Source: Streptomyces sp. WP-1
GTDB taxonomy: Bacteria > Actinomycetota > Actinomycetes > Streptomycetales > Streptomycetaceae
NCBI RefSeq assembly: GCF_030450125.1
Contig: NZ_CP123923.1
Span: 6,915,001 to 6,979,000 of the forward strand
Length of the DNA: 64,000 bases
Reading direction: 5' to 3'
The translations under genes and the position numbers were made by a program. Below, piece after piece: positions 34,388 through 42,618 of the stretch (the stretch's first letter is position 1; every line of letters starts with the position of its first letter). The notes below the pieces were generated by a model. It had not been told where the DNA came from, ran no database searches, and saw nothing but the letters and a program-made list of their open reading frames with translations.

Positions 34388-35656
34388 GTGAGCGGCGAGA
34401 ACTCTTCGGCGGACGACGTGCAGCGAGTGTGGGACGTCGTCGTGGTGGGCGCGGGACCCGCGGGGGCGTCGGCCGCCTACGCGGCGGCGGTCGCGGGGCG
34501 CCGCGTCCTGTTGCTGGAGAAGGCCGAGTTGCCCCGGTACAAAACCTGCGGCGGCGGCATCATCGGCCCTTCGCGCGACTCCCTGCCGCCGGGCTTCGAA
34601 CTGCCCCTGCGGGATCGGGTGCACGCGGTCACCTTCTCCAACAACGGGCGCTTCACCCGTACCCGCCGTTCCCGGCAGATGCTGTTCGGGCTGATCAACC
34701 GGCCCGAGTTCGACCAGCAGTTGGTCGAGCACGCCCAGAAGGCGGGCGCCGAGCTGCGTACGGGCGTCATCGTGCAGCGCGTCGAGCAGCACGGCTCGGC
34801 GGTCCCCGACCGGCGCACGGTCGCCGTCGTCCTCCAGGGCGGGGAGACGGTCCTGGCCCGCGCGGTCGTCGGCGCCGACGGCAGTGCCAGCCGGATAGGC
34901 GCCCATGTGGGTGTGAAGATGGCCCAGGTGGACCTCGGTCTGGAGGCGGAGATCCCGGTCCCCGAGTCCGTCGCCGAGGACTGGAAGGGCCGGGTGCTCA
35001 TCGACTGGGGCCCCATGCCGGGCAGTTACGGCTGGGTGTTCCCCAAGGGCGACACGCTGACGGTCGGGGTGATCTCCGCCCGTGGCCAGGGCGCGGCGAC
35101 CAAGCGCTACCTGGAGGACTTCGTGGCCCGGCTGGGCCTCGCCGGCTTCGAACCGGCCGTCTCCTCCGGGCACTTGACCCGCTGCCGGGCCGACGACTCG
35201 CCGCTCTCCCGTGGCCGGGTCCTGGTCTGCGGCGACGCGGCCGGACTCCTGGAGCCCTGGACCCGCGAGGGCATCTCCTTCGCGCTGCGCTCGGGCCGGC
35301 TGGCCGGGGAGTGGGCGGTGCGCATAGCGGAGGCGCACGACGCCGTCGACACCCGCCGCCAGGCCCTGAACTACGCGTTCGCCGTCAAGGCGGGGCTCGG
35401 CGTCGAGATGGGCGTCGGCCGGCGCCTGCTCGCGGCCTTCGAGCGGCGGCCCGGCCTCTTCCACGCCGCCCTCACCGGCTTCCGCCCGGCGTGGAACGCG
35501 TTCCGCAACATCACCCGGGGCGCCACCACCCTCGGCGAGCTGGTCCGCTCCCACCCGCTCGCGCAGCGCGCCCTGACCATGCTGGACCCGGCCCCGGCGC
35601 AGGCGGCGGACACCGAGGAGGCCGCCAAGCCGGAGGAGGAGCCCGTCACTTCGTGA
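34388..35656 (+). CDS. Geranylgeranyl reductase-family flavoprotein
   Basis: A 422-residue FAD protein: GAGPAG (21-26), the KTCGGGI motif typical of geranylgeranyl/digeranylgeranyl reductases, FDQQLVEHA, VVGADGSASRIG (DG motif) and VCGDAAGLLEPWTREGI (GD motif). Family members reduce isoprenoid chains of menaquinone or lipids, and some act on other substrates. Start GTG 34388 with GGAGCAG upstream. The C-terminus overlaps the facing deazaflavin-type gene by 11 bp. Menaquinone side-chain reduction is plausible but unproven. Confidence 0.85.
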   Translation: MSGENSSADDVQRVWDVVVVGAGPAGASAAYAAAVAGRRVLLLEKAELPRYKTCGGGIIGPSRDSLPPGFELPLRDRVHAVTFSNNGRFTRTRRSRQMLFGLINRPEFDQQLVEHAQKAGAELRTGVIVQRVEQHGSAVPDRRTVAVVLQGGETVLARAVVGADGSASRIGAHVGVKMAQVDLGLEAEIPVPESVAEDWKGRVLIDWGPMPGSYGWVFPKGDTLTVGVISARGQGAATKRYLEDFVARLGLAGFEPAVSSGHLTRCRADDSPLSRGRVLVCGDAAGLLEPWTREGISFALRSGRLAGEWAVRIAEAHDAVDTRRQALNYAFAVKAGLGVEMGVGRRLLAAFERRPGLFHAALTGFRPAWNAFRNITRGATTLGELVRSHPLAQRALTMLDPAPAQAADTEEAAKPEEEPVTS

Positions 35657-36101
35657 CGATGATCCGGAAGACGGGGTGGTCGCCGGCGCACGCGGCGATC
35701 TCCTCGTCGGTGGAGGCGGCGGTCACCCCGGCGAAGTACTGGTTGACCTCCCAGCCCCACTTCTCCAGATAGGTCCGCAGCACGGGGAGCTTCTCGGCGT
35801 CGGGAAGCTCCACCGCGGTGAACGCGCGCACCTTGCGCCCGACGCGCAGCTCACCGCCGTTCGCCGCCCGCATGTTGCGCACCCACTGCGAGTGGCCGCG
35901 CGCCGAGACCAGGTACTGCGCGCCCTCGTGGGTGTGCGGATTGACCGGGACGCGCTGCATCGCGCCGCTCTTGCGGCCCCGCACGGACAGCTCGGCGGTG
36001 CCGGCGAGGCTGATCCCGTGCCGGGCGAGCCAGCCGATCACGCTGTTCAGCCGCACGTTCAGCGGGCTGCCCTTGAGGTAGTACGGCGCGGACGACGACA
36101 T
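35646..36101 (-). CDS. Nitroreductase-family deazaflavin (F420)-dependent oxidoreductase
   Basis: A 151-residue split-barrel protein of the Ddn/FDOR type: the TAELSVRGRKSGAMQRVPV strand (about 40-58), QYLVSARGHSQWVRNMRAA for F420 phosphate binding, and the C-terminal PVFRIIV. It probably reduces quinones or aromatic compounds with F420H2. ATG 36101 is the first start with GTGGGGG upstream. A TetR gene lies divergently with two dyads between, so it is probably the repressor. Confidence 0.87.
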   Translation of the reverse strand: MSSSAPYYLKGSPLNVRLNSVIGWLARHGISLAGTAELSVRGRKSGAMQRVPVNPHTHEGAQYLVSARGHSQWVRNMRAANGGELRVGRKVRAFTAVELPDAEKLPVLRTYLEKWGWEVNQYFAGVTAASTDEEIAACAGDHPVFRIIVTK

Positions 36102-36121
36102 GGTGGACCCCCACGGTTCGG

Positions 36122-36189
36122 GAGAGCGGTGCTCTCGGTCGACACCAGCATGGGGGAGACCGGTGCTCCATTGCAAGAGCACTGCTCTT
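36122..36189. promoter_or_regulatory. Two TetR-type operators between F420 enzyme and tetR
   Basis: GAGAGC-GGT-GCTCTC (36122-36136) and AAGAGC-ACT-GCTCTT (36175-36189) are both perfect dyads of the same AGAGC-n3-GCTCT core, 53 bp apart centre to centre (about five helical turns). A third half, GGTGCTC, lies between. They would allow co-repression of both divergent genes. Confidence 0.7.
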
Positions 36190-36229
36190 TTTTGTGTGCA
36201 CCGCTCTCGTGCGTGGCAGAATGACGGGC

Positions 36230-36916
36230 ATGACCACCGCACAGGGAGCCCGCGAGCGGGCCAGGAACGAGGTAACCGCGGCCATCAAGGAGGAGGCCCG
36301 CAGGCAACTGGCGGCCGAGGGCGCGGCCAAGCTCTCCCTGCGGGCCGTCGCCCGCGAGCTGGGCATGGTCTCCTCCGCCCTGTACCGCTACTTCCCCAGC
36401 CGTGACGAACTGCTGACGGCCCTGATCATCGACGCGTACGACGCCCTGGGCGCGGCCACCGAGAAGGCCCGGGACGCCGCGGGCGAGGCCGCGCCCGTGG
36501 CCTGCTTCACCGCGGTGTGCGAGGCGGTACGGACCTGGGCGCTCGCCCACCCGCACGAGTACGCGCTGATCTACGGCTCGCCCGTGCCCGGCTACGCCGC
36601 CCCCGAGACCACCATCCCGGCCGCCGCCCGTACCGGCATGGTCCTCCTCGGCATCTTCCGCGACGCCCGCGAGGGTCCCGGCCTCGCCGAACTCCCGCTG
36701 CCGGCCGAACTGCGCCCCGAGGCCGAGCGGTTGGCCGCGGACCTCGCCCCGGACCTGCCCCCCGAGGTGGCCGCCGCCCTGGTCGCCGCCTGGGCGCAGC
36801 TGTTCGGGCTGGTGAGCTTCGAGCTGTTCGGCCAGTTCAACAAGGTGATCGAGGACCGGGAGCGGTTCTTCCGGCACGCGGTGACGGGACTGGCGCACGG
36901 GGCCGGGCTCCGATAG
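36230..36916 (+). CDS. TetR/AcrR-family transcriptional regulator
   Basis: A 228-residue TetR protein: helix-turn-helix at about 12-60 with LSLRAVARELGMVSSALYRYFPSRDEL, and a C-terminal WHG-type ligand domain of the streptomycete kind with LAHPHEYALIYGSPVPGY. ATG 36230 is used; an in-frame ATG lies 9 nt upstream and cannot be excluded. Regulates itself and the F420-type oxidoreductase through the AGAGC dyads, presumably. Confidence 0.88.
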   Translation: MTTAQGARERARNEVTAAIKEEARRQLAAEGAAKLSLRAVARELGMVSSALYRYFPSRDELLTALIIDAYDALGAATEKARDAAGEAAPVACFTAVCEAVRTWALAHPHEYALIYGSPVPGYAAPETTIPAAARTGMVLLGIFRDAREGPGLAELPLPAELRPEAERLAADLAPDLPPEVAAALVAAWAQLFGLVSFELFGQFNKVIEDRERFFRHAVTGLAHGAGLR

Positions 36917-36976
36917 CCGCCCCGGCGCCCGCCGCCGCTTTTCTTTGCCCGTCCATGGGGCTGCTACGGTGCGTCG

Positions 36977-37375
36977 ATGACGTCGACGACGGACGAGCGG
37001 GCACTCGTGGCGCAGTGGCGGGGCATCCTGACCCTGCATGCCCGCACCCAGTGCGAACTGGACCGGACCCTGGGCGGCCACGGCCTGTGCGCCAGCGACT
37101 TCGAGGTCCTGGACCTGCTGGCCGAGCGCCGGGGCTCGCACGGCTGCGCCTACCGTGTCCAGGAGATCTCCGAGCGCGTCCATCTCACCCAGAGCGCGCT
37201 CTCCCGGCTCATCGGCCGCCTGGAGAAGGAGGGCCTGGTCGAACGCGGCGCCTGCGCGGAGGACCGCCGGGGCGTCCGCGTCGCCCTCACCCCGAAGGGC
37301 CGCGCGCTGCACACCGAGGTACGGCCGGTGCAACGCGCGGTACTGGCCCGGATGCTGACCGAAGAAGCGAGCTGA
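36977..37375 (+). CDS. MarR-family transcriptional regulator
   Basis: A 132-residue winged helix protein with the MarR recognition segment RVHLTQSALSRLIGRLEKEGLV and wing CAEDRRGVRVALTPKG. No ribosome site is visible; TACGGT (36965-36970) ends 6 nt before ATG 36977, so the mRNA is probably leaderless. It lies 60 bp after the tetR gene. Targets unknown; no dyad in the short upstream region. Confidence 0.86.
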   Translation: MTSTTDERALVAQWRGILTLHARTQCELDRTLGGHGLCASDFEVLDLLAERRGSHGCAYRVQEISERVHLTQSALSRLIGRLEKEGLVERGACAEDRRGVRVALTPKGRALHTEVRPVQRAVLARMLTEEAS

Positions 37376-37396
37376 CTCCGCCGCGTCGACGGTACG

Positions 37397-38140
37397 TCAG
37401 ATGCTTGAGGTCTCCCGCCACAGGTCCGCGAGGGACCGGTCACCGGAGACCTCCGGGACGGGCGCGCGGTTCCACAGCGCCAGGTACAACTGGTCGGCCG
37501 GACCGAAGAGTTCGGCATCGGCGTCCCCGGCCGTCTGACCCGACGTCACCGGCGGTCCGTCCGGCCCGAGTTGTACGGTCCACACCGCGTCCGGTCCCGC
37601 GTCCGTCGCCCGTACCCGCAGCGCCTTCGGCTCCGTCGTACGCACCCCGCTCCTGGACCGCGCGTGGAAGCCGCGCAGCAACTCGTCGATGCCGTCGGCC
37701 GCGAGGTCCGCGGCGATCGGGGAGGGCGCGCCGCCCCGGGCGGCCTCGGCGTCGTACCGGTGCACGGTCGTCTCGTGGGCCTGCCGCCGCTTCCAGAAGT
37801 CCAGGGGCGAGCGGCCGGACAGCGGGAAGAAGGTCCAGCACTCCAGGTCGGCGGGGGCGGCGGCCAGGGTGTCGACCAGCAGGCGGTGGCTGTCCCGGTA
37901 CCAGGCCACCAGCTCGGCGCCCGCGAGGTCCGGTGCCTCGCCGATCGGCCGGGGACCGGTGTGCCCCTCGGCGATGAAGCCCGTGGCCCACCGGTGCACC
38001 GCGCCGATGTGCCGCAGCAGGTCCCGCACCTGCCACTCGGGGCAGGTCGGCACCTTGGCGTCGGTGCCGGCCCGCTCGGCGGCCGCGGCGAGCAACTGAC
38101 CCTCGCGATCGAGGGCATGGAGGAAATCGACGGTTTGCAT
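37397..38140 (-). CDS. Maleylpyruvate isomerase-family (DinB-like) protein
   Basis: A 247-residue protein of the TIGR03083 type, second of two in the window. The DinB-like N-terminal bundle has CPEWQVRDLLRHIGAVHRWA (His ligand) and ETTVHRYDAEAARG (Glu/His ligands); the C-terminal MDMPI domain follows, with VTSGQTAGDADAELFGPADQL. Mycothiol-dependent chemistry is the family theme. ATG 38140 is chosen over an upstream in-frame start because the first helix begins there. It follows trpS on the same strand, 42 bp away, possibly cotranscribed. Confidence 0.83.
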   Translation of the reverse strand: MQTVDFLHALDREGQLLAAAAERAGTDAKVPTCPEWQVRDLLRHIGAVHRWATGFIAEGHTGPRPIGEAPDLAGAELVAWYRDSHRLLVDTLAAAPADLECWTFFPLSGRSPLDFWKRRQAHETTVHRYDAEAARGGAPSPIAADLAADGIDELLRGFHARSRSGVRTTEPKALRVRATDAGPDAVWTVQLGPDGPPVTSGQTAGDADAELFGPADQLYLALWNRAPVPEVSGDRSLADLWRETSSI

Positions 38141-38182
38141 GGGATGATCTTGCCGGACCCGCGCGCCGCGCCGCACCAAGTT

Positions 38183-39295
38183 TCAGTAGTCGCTGTTCAT
38201 CGCGGCACGCACCTCGGCGAGGGTGGCGTCGGCCACGGCGTTCGCCCGCTCGTTGCCCGCGCGCAGGATGCGGCGCAGCTCGCCGCGGTCCCGGGCGTAC
38301 TCGGCGCGGCGGGCGCGGATCGGGGCCAGGTACTCGTTGACCGCCTCGGTCACGGTCTTCTTCAGCGCCGCCGCGCCCGCGGAGCCGATGTCCGAGGCGA
38401 TCTCCTCGGGGGTCCGGCCCTGGCACAGCGCGGCCAGCAGGAGCAGCGAGGAGACCTCGGGACGGTTGGCCGGGTCGTAGGTGATGTGGCGCTCGGAGTC
38501 GGTTTTCGCGCCCTTGAGCAGCCGCGCCGTCTCGTCGGCGTCGGCGGCGAGGACCACGGAGTTGCCCCGGCTCTTGCTCATCTTGGTGCCGTCCGTGCCC
38601 AGCAGCAGCGGCACCTCGGACAACAGGGCCTCGGGCCGGGGGAAGACGGGGGCGCCGTGCCCGTAGCGGTCGTTGAAGCGGCGGGCGATGGTCCGGGTGA
38701 TCTCCAGATGCGGGAGCTGGTCCTGGCCGACCGGGACCAGGTTGGCCTTGCAGAAGAGGATGTCGGCGGCCTGGTGCACGGGATAGGTGAACATCAGCCC
38801 GCTGACGGCGGACTGGCGGGAGTGCGCGATCTCGTCCTTGACCGTGGGGTTGCGGTTCAGCTCGGCGACGGAGACCAGGCTGAGGAAGGGCAGCATCAGC
38901 TGGTTGAGGGCGGGGACGGCGCTGTGCGTGAAGATCGTGCTGCGCTCCGGGTCCACGCCGATGGCGAGGTGGTCGAGGACCAGCTCGTCGACGTGGGACC
39001 GGAGGTCGTCGGCGACATCGCGGTCGGTCAGCACCTGGTAGTCCGCGATGATCACGAACAGTTCCACGCCGAGGTTCTGGAGCCGGACCCGGTTGTGGAG
39101 GGTGCCGAAGTAGTGGCCGAGGTGCAGTCTTCCGGTGGGCCGGTCGCCGGTCAGGATCCGGAACTTCCCCGGGTCCTCGGCGATCAGCTTCTCCAGTTCC
39201 GCGCTGCGGGCCCGCGCGGCGGAGGCGCCGAGCGCGTCGGGAGTGTCCGGGGCGGACGGGGCCTCGGACGGCGCGGACTGCGGGTGGGACTTCAT
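38183..39295 (-). CDS. trpS: Tryptophanyl-tRNA synthetase
   Basis: A 370-residue class I aminoacyl-tRNA synthetase that charges tRNA-Trp. HLGH (residues 58-61) is the HIGH motif, KMSKS lies near residue 238, and NRNPTVKDEIAHSRQSAVSGLMFTYP-like context fits TrpRS (positions about 155-180). A 30-residue Ala/Pro/Ser-rich N-terminal extension precedes the fold. The upstream region holds a Trp leader peptide and terminator, matching the attenuation-controlled auxiliary TrpRS1 of S. coelicolor, which is linked to indolmycin resistance. A second housekeeping trpS would be expected elsewhere. Confidence 0.94.
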   Translation of the reverse strand: MKSHPQSAPSEAPSAPDTPDALGASAARARSAELEKLIAEDPGKFRILTGDRPTGRLHLGHYFGTLHNRVRLQNLGVELFVIIADYQVLTDRDVADDLRSHVDELVLDHLAIGVDPERSTIFTHSAVPALNQLMLPFLSLVSVAELNRNPTVKDEIAHSRQSAVSGLMFTYPVHQAADILFCKANLVPVGQDQLPHLEITRTIARRFNDRYGHGAPVFPRPEALLSEVPLLLGTDGTKMSKSRGNSVVLAADADETARLLKGAKTDSERHITYDPANRPEVSSLLLLAALCQGRTPEEIASDIGSAGAAALKKTVTEAVNEYLAPIRARRAEYARDRGELRRILRAGNERANAVADATLAEVRAAMNSDY

Positions 39296-39364
39296 CTCGG
39301 TCTCCTGGTGGTGGGGTCGGAAGGGCCGTCGGGACGCCCCGCCCCCCTGGTTCCAGGGACATGG

Positions 39365-39391
39365 AAAAAGGGCCGTCCATGCGAACGGCCC
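39365..39391 (-). terminator. Attenuator terminator of trpS
   Basis: On the minus strand GGGCCGT (39391-39385) and ACGGCCC (39376-39370) form a 7-bp GC stem with an 8-nt loop, followed directly by TTTTT (39369-39365). A U tract is rare in this genome, so the intrinsic terminator is convincing. It lies between the Trp leader and the trpS start. The GGCCG part can pair alternatively with CGGCC just after the leader stop, giving an antiterminator. Confidence 0.85.
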
Positions 39392-39417
39392 GCTTCATGC
39401 CTGTGCGGCGGCCGCTC

Positions 39418-39459
39418 CTACGAGGAGCGCCACCAGCACGGACACGACGAAAGATGCAT
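39418..39459 (-). CDS. Tryptophan leader peptide controlling trpS
   Basis: A 13-codon ORF, MHLSSCPCWWRSS, with two adjacent Trp codons. ATG at 39459 lies 6 nt after TATCAT (39466-39471, minus strand), so it is probably leaderless. When charged tRNA-Trp is scarce, ribosomes stall at the Trp codons, favour the 2:3 pairing and prevent the terminator; a GCTCC/GGAGC hairpin overlaps the end of the leader as segment 1:2. This is the classic ribosome-mediated attenuation layout. Confidence 0.88.
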   Translation of the reverse strand: MHLSSCPCWWRSS

Positions 39460-39538
39460 GACGCAATGATAGCGGAGGGGTGCGCTGGGCGGCCGGCTTC
39501 GGTCCGGTCACCGCCGGCGCGGGCCCCTGCGAAGGGCG

Positions 39539-40744
39539 TCAGCCGTTCAGAGCCCGGCGCGTCGCCACCCCGATCAGCGCGGCGACGGCGGCCAGCGCGG
39601 CCACGCTGGTGAGCGCGGTGGGCAGCGAGAACCAGTCGGTCATGAACCCGATCATCGGCGGCCCGAGGAGCATGCCGCCGTACCCGAGAGTGGAGGCGAT
39701 CGCGACGCCGGACGCCCCGGCCAGCGCGCCCGCCCGCTCGATGGCGACCGGGAAGATGTTGGCGAGCCCGAGCCCGGTGACCGCGAAGCCGGCCAGCGCC
39801 GCCCACACCGACGGGGCGAGCGAGCCGAGCAGCATGCCCACCGCCGCGACCGAGCCGCCGGCGATCACCGTGCGGGCCCGGCCGAGGCGGCCCAGCAGCG
39901 CCGTGCCCGAGAGCCGCCCGGCGGTCATGGCGAGCGCGAAGCAGGCGTACCCGGCCGCCGCCGTTCCCGTGGACGCCGTCAGGTCCTGCCTGAGGTGCAG
40001 CGCGCCCCAGTCGGCCATGGCGCCCTCGCCGTACGCGTCGCACAGCGCGACCAGCCCGAATCCCACGACGAGCCACCGCCCGGCGACCCGGGCCGCCCGG
40101 CCGGTACCGGCCGCCATGGGCTCCCGGTCGTCCCCGGGCGGAACCGGGGGCTCGTGCCGCAGCAGGCTCCGCCCGGCGACGGCCGTCACGAGCAGCCCGA
40201 GCACGGTGATCCCGAGCAGATGGCGGGTGGGGGAGAGGTGCGCGGCGACCAGCCCGCCGACGCCCGCGCCGACCATGCCGCCGAGGCTGAACGCGGCGTG
40301 GAAACCGGGCATGATCGGCCGTCGTACGGCGGCGACGAGATCGACGGCGGCGGCGTTGAAAGCGACGTTCACGCCCCCGTACGCGGCGCCGAAAACGAGG
40401 AGTACGGCGCCGAGCGCGAGCGCGGAGCGGGTGAGCGGGGGGAGGGCGACGCTGAGGGCGAGGACGACCATCCAGACCACGGTCACCGGATGGCTGCCGT
40501 AGCGTCGGCACAGGCGCCCGGTCAGCATCATGGTCAGCACGGCCCCGGCGGACACACCGAGCAGCGCGAGCCCGAGGGCCCCGGCGGAGGCGTGGGTCTG
40601 GTGCTTGATGTCCGGGATCCGCACCACCCATCCGGAGAAGATGAACCCGTCCAGCGCGAAGAACGCGGTGATCGCGACCCGCAGCCCGACGAACTCCCGG
40701 CCCGGCACGACGCTGTGCGTTCGGGTTTTGTTTATTAGCGGCAC
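39539..40744 (-). CDS. MFS transporter
   Basis: A 401-residue major facilitator protein with about 12 hydrophobic helices and the loop 2-3 motif GRLCRRYGSHPV. The SGWVVRIPDIKH segment after helix 1 and the overall pattern resemble the YbjJ/FucP-like group. GTG 40744 has no ribosome site; TACGCT (40751-40756, minus strand) ends 6 nt upstream and TTGCCC (40775-40780) lies 18 bp further, so the mRNA is probably leaderless. Substrate unknown. Confidence 0.85.
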   Translation of the reverse strand: MPLINKTRTHSVVPGREFVGLRVAITAFFALDGFIFSGWVVRIPDIKHQTHASAGALGLALLGVSAGAVLTMMLTGRLCRRYGSHPVTVVWMVVLALSVALPPLTRSALALGAVLLVFGAAYGGVNVAFNAAAVDLVAAVRRPIMPGFHAAFSLGGMVGAGVGGLVAAHLSPTRHLLGITVLGLLVTAVAGRSLLRHEPPVPPGDDREPMAAGTGRAARVAGRWLVVGFGLVALCDAYGEGAMADWGALHLRQDLTASTGTAAAGYACFALAMTAGRLSGTALLGRLGRARTVIAGGSVAAVGMLLGSLAPSVWAALAGFAVTGLGLANIFPVAIERAGALAGASGVAIASTLGYGGMLLGPPMIGFMTDWFSLPTALTSVAALAAVAALIGVATRRALNG

Positions 40745-40815
40745 AAACTCAGCGTAGGGGGCGTCCGAAGCGCGGGGCAAGGGGGTTGTCCCGAGGCCCC
40801 CTACCCCCGGGCCCC

Positions 40816-41249
40816 ATGAACGCGGCCGTGGGCACGACCGCCGTGCCGGACTTGATCGCCAGGTGTGCCGAGTCGGTGGGCAGCGGCGACTTCGCGGGGG
40901 TCGGGGAGCTGTTCGCCGACGCGGTGTTCATCGGCAGCGGGGAACCGGCCGAGGCGCCGAGGCCGTCGAGAGGATGCTCAGGGAGACCATGATCCTTTAC
41001 GAGGACGGCACGCCCCGGACGCACCATGCCGTGTCGAATCTCGTCGTGGAGGTGGACGAGGACTCGGGTGTCGCGACCGCGCGTTCCTGCGTCACCGTGT
41101 TTCAGGCTTTGCCGGAGCTGCCGTTGCAACCCATCGCCGCGGGGCGGTACCGGGACCGTTTCGAACGCGGGGGAGGGCGGTGGCGGTTCGTGGAGCGGAG
41201 GGTGCGGGTTCATCTTGTGGGGGACGTGAGCGGGCACTTGCGGGTGTAG
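40816..41249 (+). pseudogene. SnoaL/NTF2-like protein gene with a frameshift
   Basis: The first frame gives MNAAVGTTAVPDLIARCAES and continues through FADAVFIGSGEPAE; the second continues with GAEAVERMLRETMILYEDG and runs to a stop at 41249. Together they form a normal SnoaL-like domain of about 144 residues with the TARSCVTVFQ strand and the RYRDRFERGGGRWRFVER ending. Loss of one G in a G run near 40954 (GAGGGCGCC to GAGGCGCC) explains the break. Either a real mutation or a sequencing error. Confidence 0.75.
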
Positions 41250-41342
41250 GGGGGCGGCAAACGCATCGCGGCCCTCCTGCCCGCCCTGCTGCGGTCCTTC
41301 TGCCTCTACCTGCAACGGTGCCAGTACTGAGCACCGAGCCAT

Positions 41343-41360
41343 CGCCGCATTCCTGCGGCG
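41343..41360 (-). terminator. Hairpin downstream of the PIMT-like gene
   Basis: CGCCGCA (41343-41349) and TGCGGCG (41354-41360) form a 7-bp stem with a 4-nt loop, about 90 bp beyond the stop of the methyltransferase gene. The rest of 41250-41447 holds no convincing gene. Confidence 0.55.
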
Positions 41361-41447
41361 GGGGCTCTTCGCCATGTCCGTGGTGGGCAACGCGGAAAGC
41401 ACCGCTCGTCCGCCTTGGGGCGGCAGACGAGCAGGCCTTCCCGGGCT

Positions 41448-42617
41448 TCAGATCGCCCAGGAGTCCGCCGGGCGGTCCAGCCAGGCACGCTGGCTGTGCG
41501 CGGTGACGGTGAGACCGAGGCGTTCGTAGCCCGGTTCCCCGGCCGCCCGCCACCAGGTGAGAGCCGTCGCGACCTCGTCCCACAGCCGCCGGGGCCCGGA
41601 CTGCCACACCGTGGCCTCCTCGCGGCCGTCCTGGAACATGACGCACGCCCAGGACCGGTCCGTCAGCCCGTAGAACCACACCGGCCGAGCGCCGTCCCGC
41701 TTGTCCGCCACCTGCTGGCGGCAGTTGCGCACCATCAGTCCCACAGCGAACCGCCGGGCGGCGAACTGGCCGCCGTCTCCGAGTAACTGCTCCTCGGTGA
41801 CGGTGGTGGTGCCGCAGTCGGCGCCGTCCACCCCGTTCGGCACGTAGATGTCGTGGCCGGCGAACGGGGAGCGCTGGGAGCGCAGCTTCATGAACTCGAC
41901 CGGCCCCAGGAAGCGGCCCACGGCAGTTCCGCCGTCCTCGGACACGCGGAGCCGTACGAGCGCGTCCTCGTTGCCGAAGTGCGTTCCCCACGGGGCGAGG
42001 ATCATCCCGCCGGGAGCGTCCCGGAGCCACGCGGGCGGGATCCGGCGGACACCGGCCGTGGCGATGATCCGGTCGTACGGCGCTCCCATCTCGTCGCCGT
42101 CCGTGCCGTCTCGGGTCAGAACCCGCCCGAGCAACTGCTGAGCCGCCAGACGGTCACGAGCGGTGTCGGCCACCTTGGGGTCGATCTCGATGCTGACGAT
42201 GTTCTCCACCCCGAGACGATGGGCCAGGAGCGCCGCGCTCCATCCGGTCCCGGTACCGACCTCCAGGACGTGATGTCCGGTCTCGACCTCCAGGGCCGAC
42301 AGCATGCGGAAGACGACTGACGGCATGGATGCGGACGAGGTGGGCACATTGCCGCGCCCCTCGCTCACGCCGTCATCCCACTGGGTGACGATCGGCACGT
42401 CCGCGTTGGCATACGACGACCACAGGTCCGGCTCGTCACGCCGGTCCACGGTGACAGTGGTGCCGGTGTCCATGTCGAACGGCCAGATCACATCCGGCAG
42501 GAAGGCGGCCCGGTCGACGGCGGCGAACGCCGGGAACCAGTCCGCCGCCAGGTGCTTGCGTTCGAGGAGGGAGCGGCCCAGCTCGGACCGTTCCCCCTCC
42601 ACTCCGATGAGTGCCAT
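41448..42617 (-). CDS. PIMT-like peptide O-methyltransferase (candidate RiPP aspartimide-forming enzyme)
   Basis: A 389-residue SAM-dependent enzyme of the protein-L-isoaspartate O-methyltransferase family. The substrate loop TSSASMPSV is at about 93-101, SAM motif I VLEVGTGTG at 117-125, then IVSIEIDPKVADTARDRL and the APYDRIIATAGV motif. A C-terminal extension of about 150 residues follows the catalytic domain, as in PIMT homologues from RiPP clusters (imiditides, lanthipeptides, graspetides) rather than repair PIMTs. ATG 42617 lies one base after the stop of a 43-codon peptide gene, so coupling is tight. No lanthipeptide, lasso or ATP-grasp enzyme is nearby, which fits a stand-alone methyltransferase system. 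Confidence 0.75.
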   Translation of the reverse strand: MALIGVEGERSELGRSLLERKHLAADWFPAFAAVDRAAFLPDVIWPFDMDTGTTVTVDRRDEPDLWSSYANADVPIVTQWDDGVSEGRGNVPTSSASMPSVVFRMLSALEVETGHHVLEVGTGTGWSAALLAHRLGVENIVSIEIDPKVADTARDRLAAQQLLGRVLTRDGTDGDEMGAPYDRIIATAGVRRIPPAWLRDAPGGMILAPWGTHFGNEDALVRLRVSEDGGTAVGRFLGPVEFMKLRSQRSPFAGHDIYVPNGVDGADCGTTTVTEEQLLGDGGQFAARRFAVGLMVRNCRQQVADKRDGARPVWFYGLTDRSWACVMFQDGREEATVWQSGPRRLWDEVATALTWWRAAGEPGYERLGLTVTAHSQRAWLDRPADSWAI

Positions 42618-42618
42618 C

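Noticed and set aside
33671..35554. Long minus-strand frame opposite the geranylgeranyl reductase gene
   Set aside because: Composition is typical of antisense shadow in high-GC DNA, with no motif, and it conflicts with two well-supported genes.
37440..40631. 1063-codon minus-strand frame over trpS and the MFS gene
   Set aside because: Pure Arg/Pro/Gly shadow; the real genes lie in other frames with clear motifs.
41250..41447. Possible small gene in the spacer after the SnoaL pseudogene
   Set aside because: Short frames only and no start with ribosome site; the stretch contains a hairpin instead.
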